A stretch of 64,000 bases of DNA from Faeciplasma sp900553675. Its GTDB lineage: Bacteria; Bacillota; Clostridia; Oscillospirales; Ruminococcaceae. How positions within the stretch are numbered: position 1 is the stretch's first letter; each line of letters opens with the position of its first letter. A model generated the notes under the pieces. It did no database searches. It saw only the letters and a program-made list of their open reading frames with translations, and was not told the origin of the DNA. The stretch lies in assembly GCA_958428235.1 (NCBI GenBank), contig CAUAFG010000013.1:15551-79550 (forward strand), read 5' to 3'. Positions 39,095 through 45,588 of the stretch are shown piece after piece. Position numbers and translations under genes: made by a program.

Positions 39095-39202
39095 ATGGAA
39101 AAAGAACTGTATACAACTCCGGAAATGGAGATAGTTGAGTTTGACACAGAAGATGTCATTGTTACGAGTATTGATGAGGGTGAAGTAAGTCCATTTGCTT
39201 GA
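39095..39202 (+). CDS. 35-residue peptide, candidate RiPP precursor
   Basis: A short gene with an ideal AGGAGG site 7 bases ahead of ATG, 20 bases after the giant gene ends. It begins MEKELYTTPEMEIVEF, and the core region contains EDVIVTS followed by an acidic tail ending VSPFA. The K-x-Y-x-x-PEMEIVEF...EDVI-TS pattern resembles short leader-like peptides found beside modification genes in Clostridia. No signal peptide, so export would need a dedicated route. It stands upstream of a hairpin and then HPr-kinase-like, PqqD-like, S24/S26 peptidase and nucleotidyltransferase genes. Codon use and the strong ribosome site support expression. Role as a modified precursor is inferred. Confidence 0.75.
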   Translation: MEKELYTTPEMEIVEFDTEDVIVTSIDEGEVSPFA

Positions 39203-39212
39203 TATTTTCCCC

Positions 39213-39257
39213 TGCCCGCAGACAGCCAACCTCTGTCTGCGGGCAATGCCCGTTTTG
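39213..39257 (+). terminator. partial terminator/attenuator after the peptide gene
   Basis: TGCCCGCAGACAG (39213-39225) pairs perfectly with CTGTCTGCGGGCA (39233-39245). Only a weak GTTTTG follows. Such a leaky stop would give more precursor transcript than downstream enzyme transcript. Confidence 0.7.
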
Positions 39258-39319
39258 TAATGCAGAGCGCACCGCTCCGTATTCCAAAGCAGACATAACT
39301 AAATTCTGGAGGAACCATA

Positions 39320-40228
39320 ATGAAAAAGCTTACAGCAATTCTTTCTGCCCTTGTGCTGATACTATCCGTCACCCCCGCGGCGTTCGCGACGGTATACTCC
39401 GAGGGGTATTTTAAGTACACCATCGCCGACGAATCCATAACCATAACAGAATATTTCGGCAGCGAGGAGACGGTAACCGTCCCTGCAATGATTGCCGGAA
39501 TACCGGTAAATACCATAGCTTCGGGCGCGTTCTCCGGCAGCGGAATCAAAGAGCTTAACCTGCCCGACACCATCACCAGCATTGAAAACGGAGCCATCGA
39601 CGCGGGGGTTGTTATCAACTACAACAGCAATCTGCCGTCCGGCGGTCAGACCCAGCCTGATCCACCGCAGCCCGATACGCCGCAGACTGATCCCACTCAG
39701 CCCTATTATCCCCAGCCGCCCTTGCCCGGACTTATTGCAAATCCGATTCCGCCGGTAACGCAGACACAGACCGAAGACGGCGAAGAGGATATAGTCGTCT
39801 CGGAGGAGACAGTTCCCGATGATATCACCGTTTCGGAAGCGACCACGGACGATAAAGCGCAGTCGGAACAGCCAAAGCAGACCCAGACTCAGGCAACCAA
39901 GCCCGCAAAGTCCGACGAGACTAAGCCTAAGCAGTCGCAGACAAATCAGCCGCAGCCGTCCCAAGAATCAGCCGCAACCACCACTCAGAATGCGATTGAG
40001 GAGGTAGAAATCGAGCTTGACATACAAAGCACCGAGGCTGTGACAACCGTCGCAGATGAAACCACCGATTCAACCGAAGAAACCGAAGCTGCACCCGCTG
40101 CAGCGTCCGAGCCCGACAAGGACGATTCGCACAAGCCTGCCGGAGCTGTTGCTGTCTCGGCTGTTGCAGCGGCGGTTATCGCGGTGATTGCAGTTGTCGG
40201 AGTGATTTTGTGGAAGAAAAAGAAATGA
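39320..40228 (+). CDS. secreted membrane-anchored protein with BspA-like repeat
   Basis: A 302-residue surface protein. The signal peptide (residues 1-23, cleaved after FA) is followed by a single BspA/LRR_5-like unit (ITEYFGSEETVTVPAMIAGI; IASGAFSGSGIKELNLPDTI). Residues ~105-265 are a low-complexity linker rich in Pro, Gln, Thr and Glu. A membrane segment (VAAAVIAVIAVVGVILW) and KKKK tail anchor the C-terminus. GGAGGA precedes the ATG. The stop codon overlaps the next gene's start (ATGA), so it is coupled to the HPr-kinase-like gene. It could act as a receptor, carrier or immunity protein for the peptide. Confidence 0.8.
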   Translation: MKKLTAILSALVLILSVTPAAFATVYSEGYFKYTIADESITITEYFGSEETVTVPAMIAGIPVNTIASGAFSGSGIKELNLPDTITSIENGAIDAGVVINYNSNLPSGGQTQPDPPQPDTPQTDPTQPYYPQPPLPGLIANPIPPVTQTQTEDGEEDIVVSEETVPDDITVSEATTDDKAQSEQPKQTQTQATKPAKSDETKPKQSQTNQPQPSQESAATTTQNAIEEVEIELDIQSTEAVTTVADETTDSTEETEAAPAAASEPDKDDSHKPAGAVAVSAVAAAVIAVIAVVGVILWKKKK

Positions 40229-40980
40229 AGCAAATAGTTATTTCACTGGCGGGGAGAGCAATAGGCATAACCCCGCTGTTTTCGGAGCTTGAGCATTTTT
40301 TGCAGGACTACATCACCGAAGCCGCGCCCGATTTCACCGTTGGCGCAAGCGCTGCGGATATCGCCTTTGAGCGAGAAAAGTCCGCCCGCGAGGATAGGAC
40401 AGAGGGTCACGAGATACGGCGCTTTTCAGACGCATATCTCGAAACGCTGGCAGTGTATCGGAAAATCGCGGTGAAGCTTTTAGACGACGACATACTGCTT
40501 TTCCACGGCTCGGCTATTGCCGTGGACGGCACAGGGTATCTCTTCACGGCGAAAAGCGGAACCGGCAAAAGCACCCATACAAGGCTCTGGCGGGAGCTTT
40601 TTGGCGAGCGGGCGGTCATGGTCAATGACGACAAGCCTCTGCTTTGTATTTCGGACGGCAGGATAACCGTCTGCGGCACCCCGTGGGACGGCAAGCACCA
40701 TCTGAGCAATAACATATCGGTGCCGCTGAAAGCCATATGTATTTTAGAGCGCGGCGCGCAGAACCGCATTGCTCCCATCACTAAGCGCGAAGCCCTGCCG
40801 ATGCTTATGCAGCAGAGCTATCGCCCGAACGATACTTTAGCAATGATTAAAACCATGGAGCTTGTAGACAGGCTTGGCAGCTCGGCTGCGCTGTACCGTC
40901 TGCAATGCAATATGGAGCGCGAGGCGGCAGAAATATCCTACAAAGCAATGTCAGAAAGGAAAGATATAAATGAAGCTTAA
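40225..40980 (+). CDS. HPr-kinase/phosphorylase-like protein
   Basis: A 251-residue protein related to the catalytic domain of HPr Ser kinase (PEP carboxykinase fold). The P-loop is FTAKSGTGKSTHTRLW, and VNDDKPLLC is the second metal/phosphate-binding stretch; GTPWDGKHHLSNN follows. It lacks the HprK N-terminal domain and no ptsH gene is near. In lasso peptide clusters of the paeninodin type, such kinases phosphorylate the precursor's C-terminal Ser. The ATG at 40225 overlaps the upstream stop codon. It overlaps the PqqD gene by 11 bases. Kinase activity on the 35-residue peptide is an inference. Confidence 0.82.
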   Translation: MKQIVISLAGRAIGITPLFSELEHFLQDYITEAAPDFTVGASAADIAFEREKSAREDRTEGHEIRRFSDAYLETLAVYRKIAVKLLDDDILLFHGSAIAVDGTGYLFTAKSGTGKSTHTRLWRELFGERAVMVNDDKPLLCISDGRITVCGTPWDGKHHLSNNISVPLKAICILERGAQNRIAPITKREALPMLMQQSYRPNDTLAMIKTMELVDRLGSSAALYRLQCNMEREAAEISYKAMSERKDINEA

Positions 40981-41230
40981 GGATGGATTTATAACAAGAC
41001 AGACAGACGGCGAACAGATTATGGTAACCGTCGGCGATGTGGGATTTGCGGGACTTGTCCGCTCCAACAAAACCGCCGCGTTTATTGTTGACTGCCTGAA
41101 ATCGGAAACCACCAAGGAAGCAATTGTCGACGCAATGTCCCGAAAATACGACGCTCCAAAGGATGTCCTTGACAGGGACGTTGAGGGGATCCTTGCAAAG
41201 CTGCGTTCAATCGGTGCGCTTGATGAATAA
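40970..41230 (+). CDS. PqqD-like peptide-binding protein (RiPP recognition element)
   Basis: An 86-residue PqqD-family protein. These winged-helix proteins bind the leader of ribosomally made peptides and present it to modifying enzymes. The typical pattern is present: start MKLKDGFITRQTDGEQIMV, a middle GLVRSNKTAAFIVDCLKSET and a C-terminal helix (DRDVEGILAKLRSIGAL). GAAAGGA precedes the ATG. It overlaps both neighbours (HPr-kinase-like and peptidase genes), so the operon is tightly packed. The presence of this protein is the best evidence that a peptide is being modified here. Confidence 0.87.
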   Translation: MKLKDGFITRQTDGEQIMVTVGDVGFAGLVRSNKTAAFIVDCLKSETTKEAIVDAMSRKYDAPKDVLDRDVEGILAKLRSIGALDE

Positions 41231-41669
41231 CAGCATGACCTACGAGCAGTATCTTGCCGAACACGGCTCGCTGACCTATACCTTTAAGGGAAGCAGCATG
41301 AATCCCATGCTCCGCGAGGGCAGGGACATCTTCGCCGTAAAGGCGAAGACCGCCGAACGCTGCCGCAAATACGACGTTGTGCTTTACCGCCGTCCGCCGA
41401 ATCAATATGTCCTTCACAGAATCATCAAGGTCAGGGAGAACGACTATGTCATCATCGGCGACAACTGCGTAACCAAGGAATACGGCATCCGCGACGAGGA
41501 TATCATCGGAGTTCTGACCGGATTTGTCCGCAAGGGCAGGGAGTATTCCGTTACAGACCGCAGATATCTTTGCTATGTGCATCTGTGGTGCGACTTTTTG
41601 TGGATACGTATAGGACTGCTGCGTCTGCGCGCGCTGGCGGGTCGGGTAAAAAGAAAACTGAAAGGGTGA
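41223..41669 (+). CDS. S24/S26-family serine peptidase (signal-peptidase-like)
   Basis: A 148-residue protein of the S24/S26 serine peptidase group. FKGSSMNPMLREG carries the nucleophilic Ser; YVLHRIIKV has His where SipW/archaeal-type signal peptidases do (most bacterial ones have Lys); GDNC and the late membrane-leaning segment (LWCDFLWIRIGLLRLRAL) follow. There is no N-terminal membrane segment, unlike LepB, so the orientation is unusual. The start at 41223 overlaps the pqqD stop; 41235 is an alternative. It is well placed to remove the peptide leader. Confidence 0.78.
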   Translation: MNNSMTYEQYLAEHGSLTYTFKGSSMNPMLREGRDIFAVKAKTAERCRKYDVVLYRRPPNQYVLHRIIKVRENDYVIIGDNCVTKEYGIRDEDIIGVLTGFVRKGREYSVTDRRYLCYVHLWCDFLWIRIGLLRLRALAGRVKRKLKG

Positions 41670-41674
41670 TTTTG

Positions 41675-42832
41675 GTGAGAAGCTGCGAAAAGCAAATTAT
41701 CTATCTTATAGCCTGCGCCCTTCACGATACCGCACCTGACGAGTCTGTTGTTGCCGGTATCGACTTGGAAGCCCTGTTTCGCTTGGCTAACGCACATTCG
41801 CTAACGGCTGTCACCTGCATGGGTCTTGAAAAGGGTCGTGCACTTGATTCAGCTCCTAAAGATATAGCCCAAAAGTGGAAGGAAGCCAAGGCTAAAGCTA
41901 TCCGCAAAAATATGCTGCTTGACGCCGACCGACGCAAAATTCTTGACGAAATGGAAAGGGCGGGAATATGGTATCTGCCGCTGAAGGGCTGTGTTTTAAA
42001 GGACTTGTACCCCAAATTCGGCATGAGGCAGATGGCGGACAACGATATTCTTTACGATTCGTCAAGGCTGGAAGATTTGAAGCGGATTTTTAGGGAGCAG
42101 GGCTACAGCTGGCAGGATGCAAAGGGCAGCGTCCACGACCATTTTGAAAAGCCGCCGGTGTACAATTTTGAAATGCACAGGGCGCTGTTTGCGCATGAGT
42201 CATACCCTGTTTGGGACGAAAAATACAGTGCGGTTAAAAATATGTGTATCCCTGATGAGGGCAAGCAGTTCGGCTTCCATCTGTCCGATGAAGACTTTTA
42301 TGTTTATATTACCGCTCATGCCTACAAGCGCTTTTCAAATTCGGGTACGGGGCTTTGCACGCTTGTGGATTTTTACGTCTACAACCTTAAAAAGGGCAGG
42401 GCGATGAATCGGGATTACGTGGATTCCGAACTGAAATCGCTGGGAATTTACGACTATGAAAGCATAAGCCGCCGTCTTGCGGATAAGCTTTTTGCAAAGC
42501 CGGATCCCGATTTTTCGGACAGCCTGATCGATGATGAAGCAGAGCAGCTTGAATATTATCTTGGCAGCGGGACCTATGGAACAGTCTCAAACCGTGTGTC
42601 AAAGACAATGACTGAGATTCAGGGAGATGGCAAGCCTATCCGCGGCGCAACAAGGCTGAAATACATCTTATCAAGGCTTTTCCCGGGAAGACAGTGGTGC
42701 AAGGACGCTTATCCCTTTTTCTACAAATATCCGGTGCTGCTTCCCATATTGTGGGTATACAGGATTTTCCGCGGACTGATTAAGCGAAGAAAGCATATCG
42801 CAGGAGAAATCAGGGCTGTTAAAAAGCAGTGA
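41675..42832 (+). CDS. nucleotidyltransferase (NTP_transf_5-type)
   Basis: A 385-residue protein resembling the NTP_transf_5 family (PF14907). The core motif is YLPLKGCVLKDLYP...RQMADNDILYD, with an acidic pair as metal ligands, and a helical C-terminal half. In lasso peptide clusters that also carry an HPr-kinase-like gene, family members add a further group to the phosphorylated peptide. The GTG start at 41675 lies 8 bases behind AAAGGG; an earlier GTG at 41666 is possible. It ends the run and is followed by a terminator. Substrate is unknown. Confidence 0.8.
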   Translation: MRSCEKQIIYLIACALHDTAPDESVVAGIDLEALFRLANAHSLTAVTCMGLEKGRALDSAPKDIAQKWKEAKAKAIRKNMLLDADRRKILDEMERAGIWYLPLKGCVLKDLYPKFGMRQMADNDILYDSSRLEDLKRIFREQGYSWQDAKGSVHDHFEKPPVYNFEMHRALFAHESYPVWDEKYSAVKNMCIPDEGKQFGFHLSDEDFYVYITAHAYKRFSNSGTGLCTLVDFYVYNLKKGRAMNRDYVDSELKSLGIYDYESISRRLADKLFAKPDPDFSDSLIDDEAEQLEYYLGSGTYGTVSNRVSKTMTEIQGDGKPIRGATRLKYILSRLFPGRQWCKDAYPFFYKYPVLLPILWVYRIFRGLIKRRKHIAGEIRAVKKQ

Positions 42833-42867
42833 TTATTGTCAGCGATTCTGATACAATTTCATATAAG

Positions 42868-42905
42868 AAATCCCGTCGGGAGAGTGCATCCCGATGGGAT
42901 TTTTG
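42868..42905 (+). terminator. terminator after the nucleotidyltransferase gene
   Basis: AAATCCCGTCGGGA pairs with TCCCGATGGGATTTT (wobble at one position), followed by T-run. Confidence 0.85.
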
Positions 42906-42917
42906 TATCTGCCGTAT

Positions 42918-43019
42918 AGTCCGACAGCGATATTTCCAAGTCCGTTTGCGGAAATTCAGTCGCAGAATCCGGCATGTTGCGCAGATAAGTATTGAAAATC
43001 TTTTGGGATATGCTAATAT
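42918..43019 (+). promoter_or_regulatory. promoter of the LytTR-DUF3021-exporter operon with direct repeats
   Basis: TTGAAA (42992-42997), 16 bp, and TAATAT (43014-43019) with an upstream TG. Ahead lie AGTCCGACAGCG (42918-42929) and AGTCCGTTTGCG (42939-42950), 9 of 12 identical and 21 bp apart, possible LytTR half-sites for self-control. Confidence 0.5.
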
Positions 43020-43041
43020 GAATTAGTGGGGAGGCGATGGC

Positions 43042-43482
43042 GTGAAGATATCAATAAACATAGACCCAAGACTTACCGAAACGGAAATCGTTATAAACTG
43101 CGGCAGTCTTACCGAGGAAACGGAAAGCATTATTGCCGCGCTGCGCATGGAGGACAATCAGATAACGGTGATAAAAGACGGTGAGACTCACATACTTGAT
43201 ATTTCAAAAATAGCATATATCGAATCGGTTGACAGAAAAACCTTTGTTTACACCGAAAGCGACTGCTACGAGTCAAAGCTAAAGCTTTACGAGATGGACA
43301 GCAGGCTTTGCGGCAGCAATTTTCTGCGCATAAGCAAATCATGTATCGTGCGGCTGAAATATATACGCTCGCTGAAATCCGAGTTCGACCGCAGGATAAG
43401 AATAACTCTTGAAAACGGCGAACAGCTCATCGCTTCAAGGCAGTATGCAGACGAGCTGAAAAAAAGACTGGGGGTAATGTAA
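43042..43482 (+). CDS. stand-alone LytTR DNA-binding regulator
   Basis: A 146-residue protein with an N-terminal stretch (residues 1-45) and a LytTR DNA-binding domain (ITVIKDGETHILDISKIAYI; FLRISKSCIVRLKYIRSLK). It has no receiver domain. The GTG start follows GGGGAGG. LytTR proteins paired with a DUF3021 membrane protein are a known small regulatory module in which the membrane protein controls DNA binding. The next gene's ATG begins directly after this stop. The downstream exporter is the likely target. Confidence 0.88.
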   Translation: MKISINIDPRLTETEIVINCGSLTEETESIIAALRMEDNQITVIKDGETHILDISKIAYIESVDRKTFVYTESDCYESKLKLYEMDSRLCGSNFLRISKSCIVRLKYIRSLKSEFDRRIRITLENGEQLIASRQYADELKKRLGVM

Positions 43483-43953
43483 ATGGATAAGAACTTTTCG
43501 GCACTGAAATTTCTATCGCAGGTGTTTATAATATACGGCGTTACGGCGCTTTTGCTGAATATCTTCTGTACTCTGTTCGGCGATATGTCAAAAAACATTT
43601 CCACGATTTTTTCTTTAGGAAGTGCTGGCGTGAGCGTTGCAACAAGCTTACAGTTTTTGCTTGCGGTGACGGTGATAACCGCCCTGCGCGTAGTTTTTAT
43701 GACCGATGTCCTGATAAAAAGAATGCCCATTGCCATAAGGATAGTTGCTATGTTTTCGGCGGCATTTGCAATAACGGTCGCGTTTATCCTGCTTTTCAAC
43801 TGGTTTCCGGCGGATATGCCGTTGGCGTGGATAATGTTTGTGGCGTGCTTTGCTATAAGCTGTGCCATCAGCACGGCGATATCCGTGATAGCGGAAAAGC
43901 ACGAAAACCGCAGGCTTAAAGAGGCACTTGAACGCTGCAAGGAGGAGAAGTAG
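43483..43953 (+). CDS. DUF3021-family membrane protein
   Basis: A 156-residue membrane protein with four predicted membrane segments, a cytosolic start and a charged C-terminal helix (EKHENRRLKEALERCKEEK). This matches DUF3021 partners of stand-alone LytTR regulators, thought to hold their regulator at the membrane. It starts immediately after the LytTR stop codon. Confidence 0.82.
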   Translation: MDKNFSALKFLSQVFIIYGVTALLLNIFCTLFGDMSKNISTIFSLGSAGVSVATSLQFLLAVTVITALRVVFMTDVLIKRMPIAIRIVAMFSAAFAITVAFILLFNWFPADMPLAWIMFVACFAISCAISTAISVIAEKHENRRLKEALERCKEEK

Positions 43954-43954
43954 C

Positions 43955-44818
43955 ATGGAAACGTCAACTAAATCGGCAATCCGCGCGGACAATATCGTAA
44001 AATCCTTCGGAAAGAAAAAGGTTTTGGGCGGGGTCAGCTTTAACGTAACAAAAGGGCAGATATTCGGGCTTTTGGGTCCATCTGGAGCGGGCAAGACTAC
44101 TCTAATTAAAATCCTTACGGGACAGCTCACCTGCGACTGCGGCACCGCCCTTATAAACGGCGTCCGCGCGGATAAGCTTAAAAGCGGGGAACGCAAACGG
44201 TTTGGCATAATGATGGATGATTTCGGTATCTACGAGCGTCTGTCCTGCTATGAAAACCTGAAAATCTTTGCGGAAATATACGGAATCGGTAAGGACGGCA
44301 TTGTAAGCGCGCTGAAAAAAGTGGGACTTGACGGTGCGGAAAAAACGTCCGCCTCAAAGCTTTCAAAGGGCATGCGCGTAAGGCTGAGGCTTGCAAGAGC
44401 TTTTATGAACGACCCCGATATAATCTTCCTCGACGAGCCGACAAGCGGGCTCGACCCCGCAACTGCTGAAGAGATTCACAAAATAATGCTGGAAGAAAAG
44501 GAAAAGGGCAAAACAATTTTTCTTACCACTCATACAATGTCGGAGGCGGAAAAGCTGTGCGACGAAATCGTGATGATAAACGAGGGCGGCATAGTCGAAC
44601 AGGGAAGTCCCAAAGAAATATGCAGGCGGTATAACCATCAGCGTATGCTGCAAATTCACCTTTCAAGCGGCGAGGATATACAGCTGCGTCACGATGAAAA
44701 GGCGGCACAAAGGCTGTCGGAGCTTATCGCAGACGGCTCTGCGGAAACAATACACACCACCGAACCCAACCTTGAAACGGTATTTATGGAGCTGACCGGA
44801 AAGGAGCTTGCGGTATGA
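43955..44818 (+). CDS. ABC-2 exporter ATPase
   Basis: A 287-residue ATPase: Walker A GPSGAGKTT, signature SKLSKGMRVRLRLA, Walker B IIFLDEPTSGLDP, switch His in LTTHTMSEAEKL. The C-terminal part ends in the TEPNLETVFMELTGKEL motif of this exporter class. GGAGGAGAAG precedes the ATG at 43955, one base after the DUF3021 stop. It overlaps the permease start by 4 bases. Confidence 0.9.
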   Translation: METSTKSAIRADNIVKSFGKKKVLGGVSFNVTKGQIFGLLGPSGAGKTTLIKILTGQLTCDCGTALINGVRADKLKSGERKRFGIMMDDFGIYERLSCYENLKIFAEIYGIGKDGIVSALKKVGLDGAEKTSASKLSKGMRVRLRLARAFMNDPDIIFLDEPTSGLDPATAEEIHKIMLEEKEKGKTIFLTTHTMSEAEKLCDEIVMINEGGIVEQGSPKEICRRYNHQRMLQIHLSSGEDIQLRHDEKAAQRLSELIADGSAETIHTTEPNLETVFMELTGKELAV

Positions 44819-45507
44819 GAAACATCAAAGCTGTATTTTTAAAGCAGATAATAGATACCGTTAAGAACAAGGCTGTATTGATTCAGTTTCTTATGTTCCC
44901 GATAATGGCGGTTATCATGGAAAACTCGATTATGATACCAGATATGCCCGAGCATTTCTTTGCTAAGCTTTTTTCGGTGATGTTCACCGGCATGGCTCCG
45001 CTTACCTGTATGTCGGCAATTATCTCGGAGGAAAAAGAAAGCAACACACTCCGCGTGCTTATGATGAGCAGTGTTAAGCCGTGGCAGTATCTTATTGGCA
45101 CAGGCGCATACGTTTTTATCATGTGCATGGCTGGCACGGCTGTTTTTGCCCTGCTCGGGGAATACAGCGGCGCGGAGCTTGCGGTATTTCTTGCCGCAAT
45201 GGCGGCTGGCATTATTTTGTCGGAGATTATCGGCGCGGTTATAGGCATTTTCGTAAGCAATCAGATGGCTGCAACCTCGCTTACGGTGCCGGTAATGATA
45301 GTTTTTTCGTTTGTCCCGATGCTGTCGACGTTCAACGAGAGCGTCAGAAGGGCTGCGAAAATAGTATACACCCAGCAGCTCAGCGAGATTATAAACGGCA
45401 TTGGCAGCTTAGAAATATTGGCGGAAGCAGTTATTGTTGTCGCAGTGAATTTTGCCGTGGGCGTCTTGCTGTTTGCTTTGGCTTATAGGAAAAAGGGACT
45501 GGAATAG
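44815..45507 (+). CDS. ABC-2 exporter permease
   Basis: A 230-residue membrane protein with six membrane segments and the ABC-2 pattern (SEEKESNTLRVLMMSSVKPW after the second segment). It is translationally coupled to the ATPase gene (ATGA) and ends the operon. Cargo is unknown; exporters of this LytTR-DUF3021 context often confer resistance to antimicrobial compounds. Confidence 0.88.
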   Translation: MRNIKAVFLKQIIDTVKNKAVLIQFLMFPIMAVIMENSIMIPDMPEHFFAKLFSVMFTGMAPLTCMSAIISEEKESNTLRVLMMSSVKPWQYLIGTGAYVFIMCMAGTAVFALLGEYSGAELAVFLAAMAAGIILSEIIGAVIGIFVSNQMAATSLTVPVMIVFSFVPMLSTFNESVRRAAKIVYTQQLSEIINGIGSLEILAEAVIVVAVNFAVGVLLFALAYRKKGLE

Positions 45508-45519
45508 TGCTTTAATTGC

Positions 45520-45563
45520 GTAAAAGCCGCAGAATCCACAATATAGGATTCTGCGGCTTTTTT
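45520..45563 (+). terminator. terminator of the LytTR-DUF3021-exporter operon
   Basis: AGCCGCAGAATCC (45525-45537) pairs perfectly with GGATTCTGCGGCT (45546-45558), with seven T from the last base. It shares an 11-base stem core (GCCGCAGAATC) with the terminator at 10780. Confidence 0.92.
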
Positions 45564-45588
45564 AGTGTAATTCAACAGTCAGGAATCA

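Noticed and set aside
39320..40228. Sortase-anchored LPXTG protein
   Set aside because: The C-terminus has a membrane segment and Lys tail but no LPXTG-like motif before it; it is treated as membrane anchored.
39095..42832. Lasso peptide cluster
   Set aside because: No asparagine-synthetase-like or transglutaminase-like cyclase genes are in the window, and the peptide lacks a usual lasso core start, so only the tailoring genes match.
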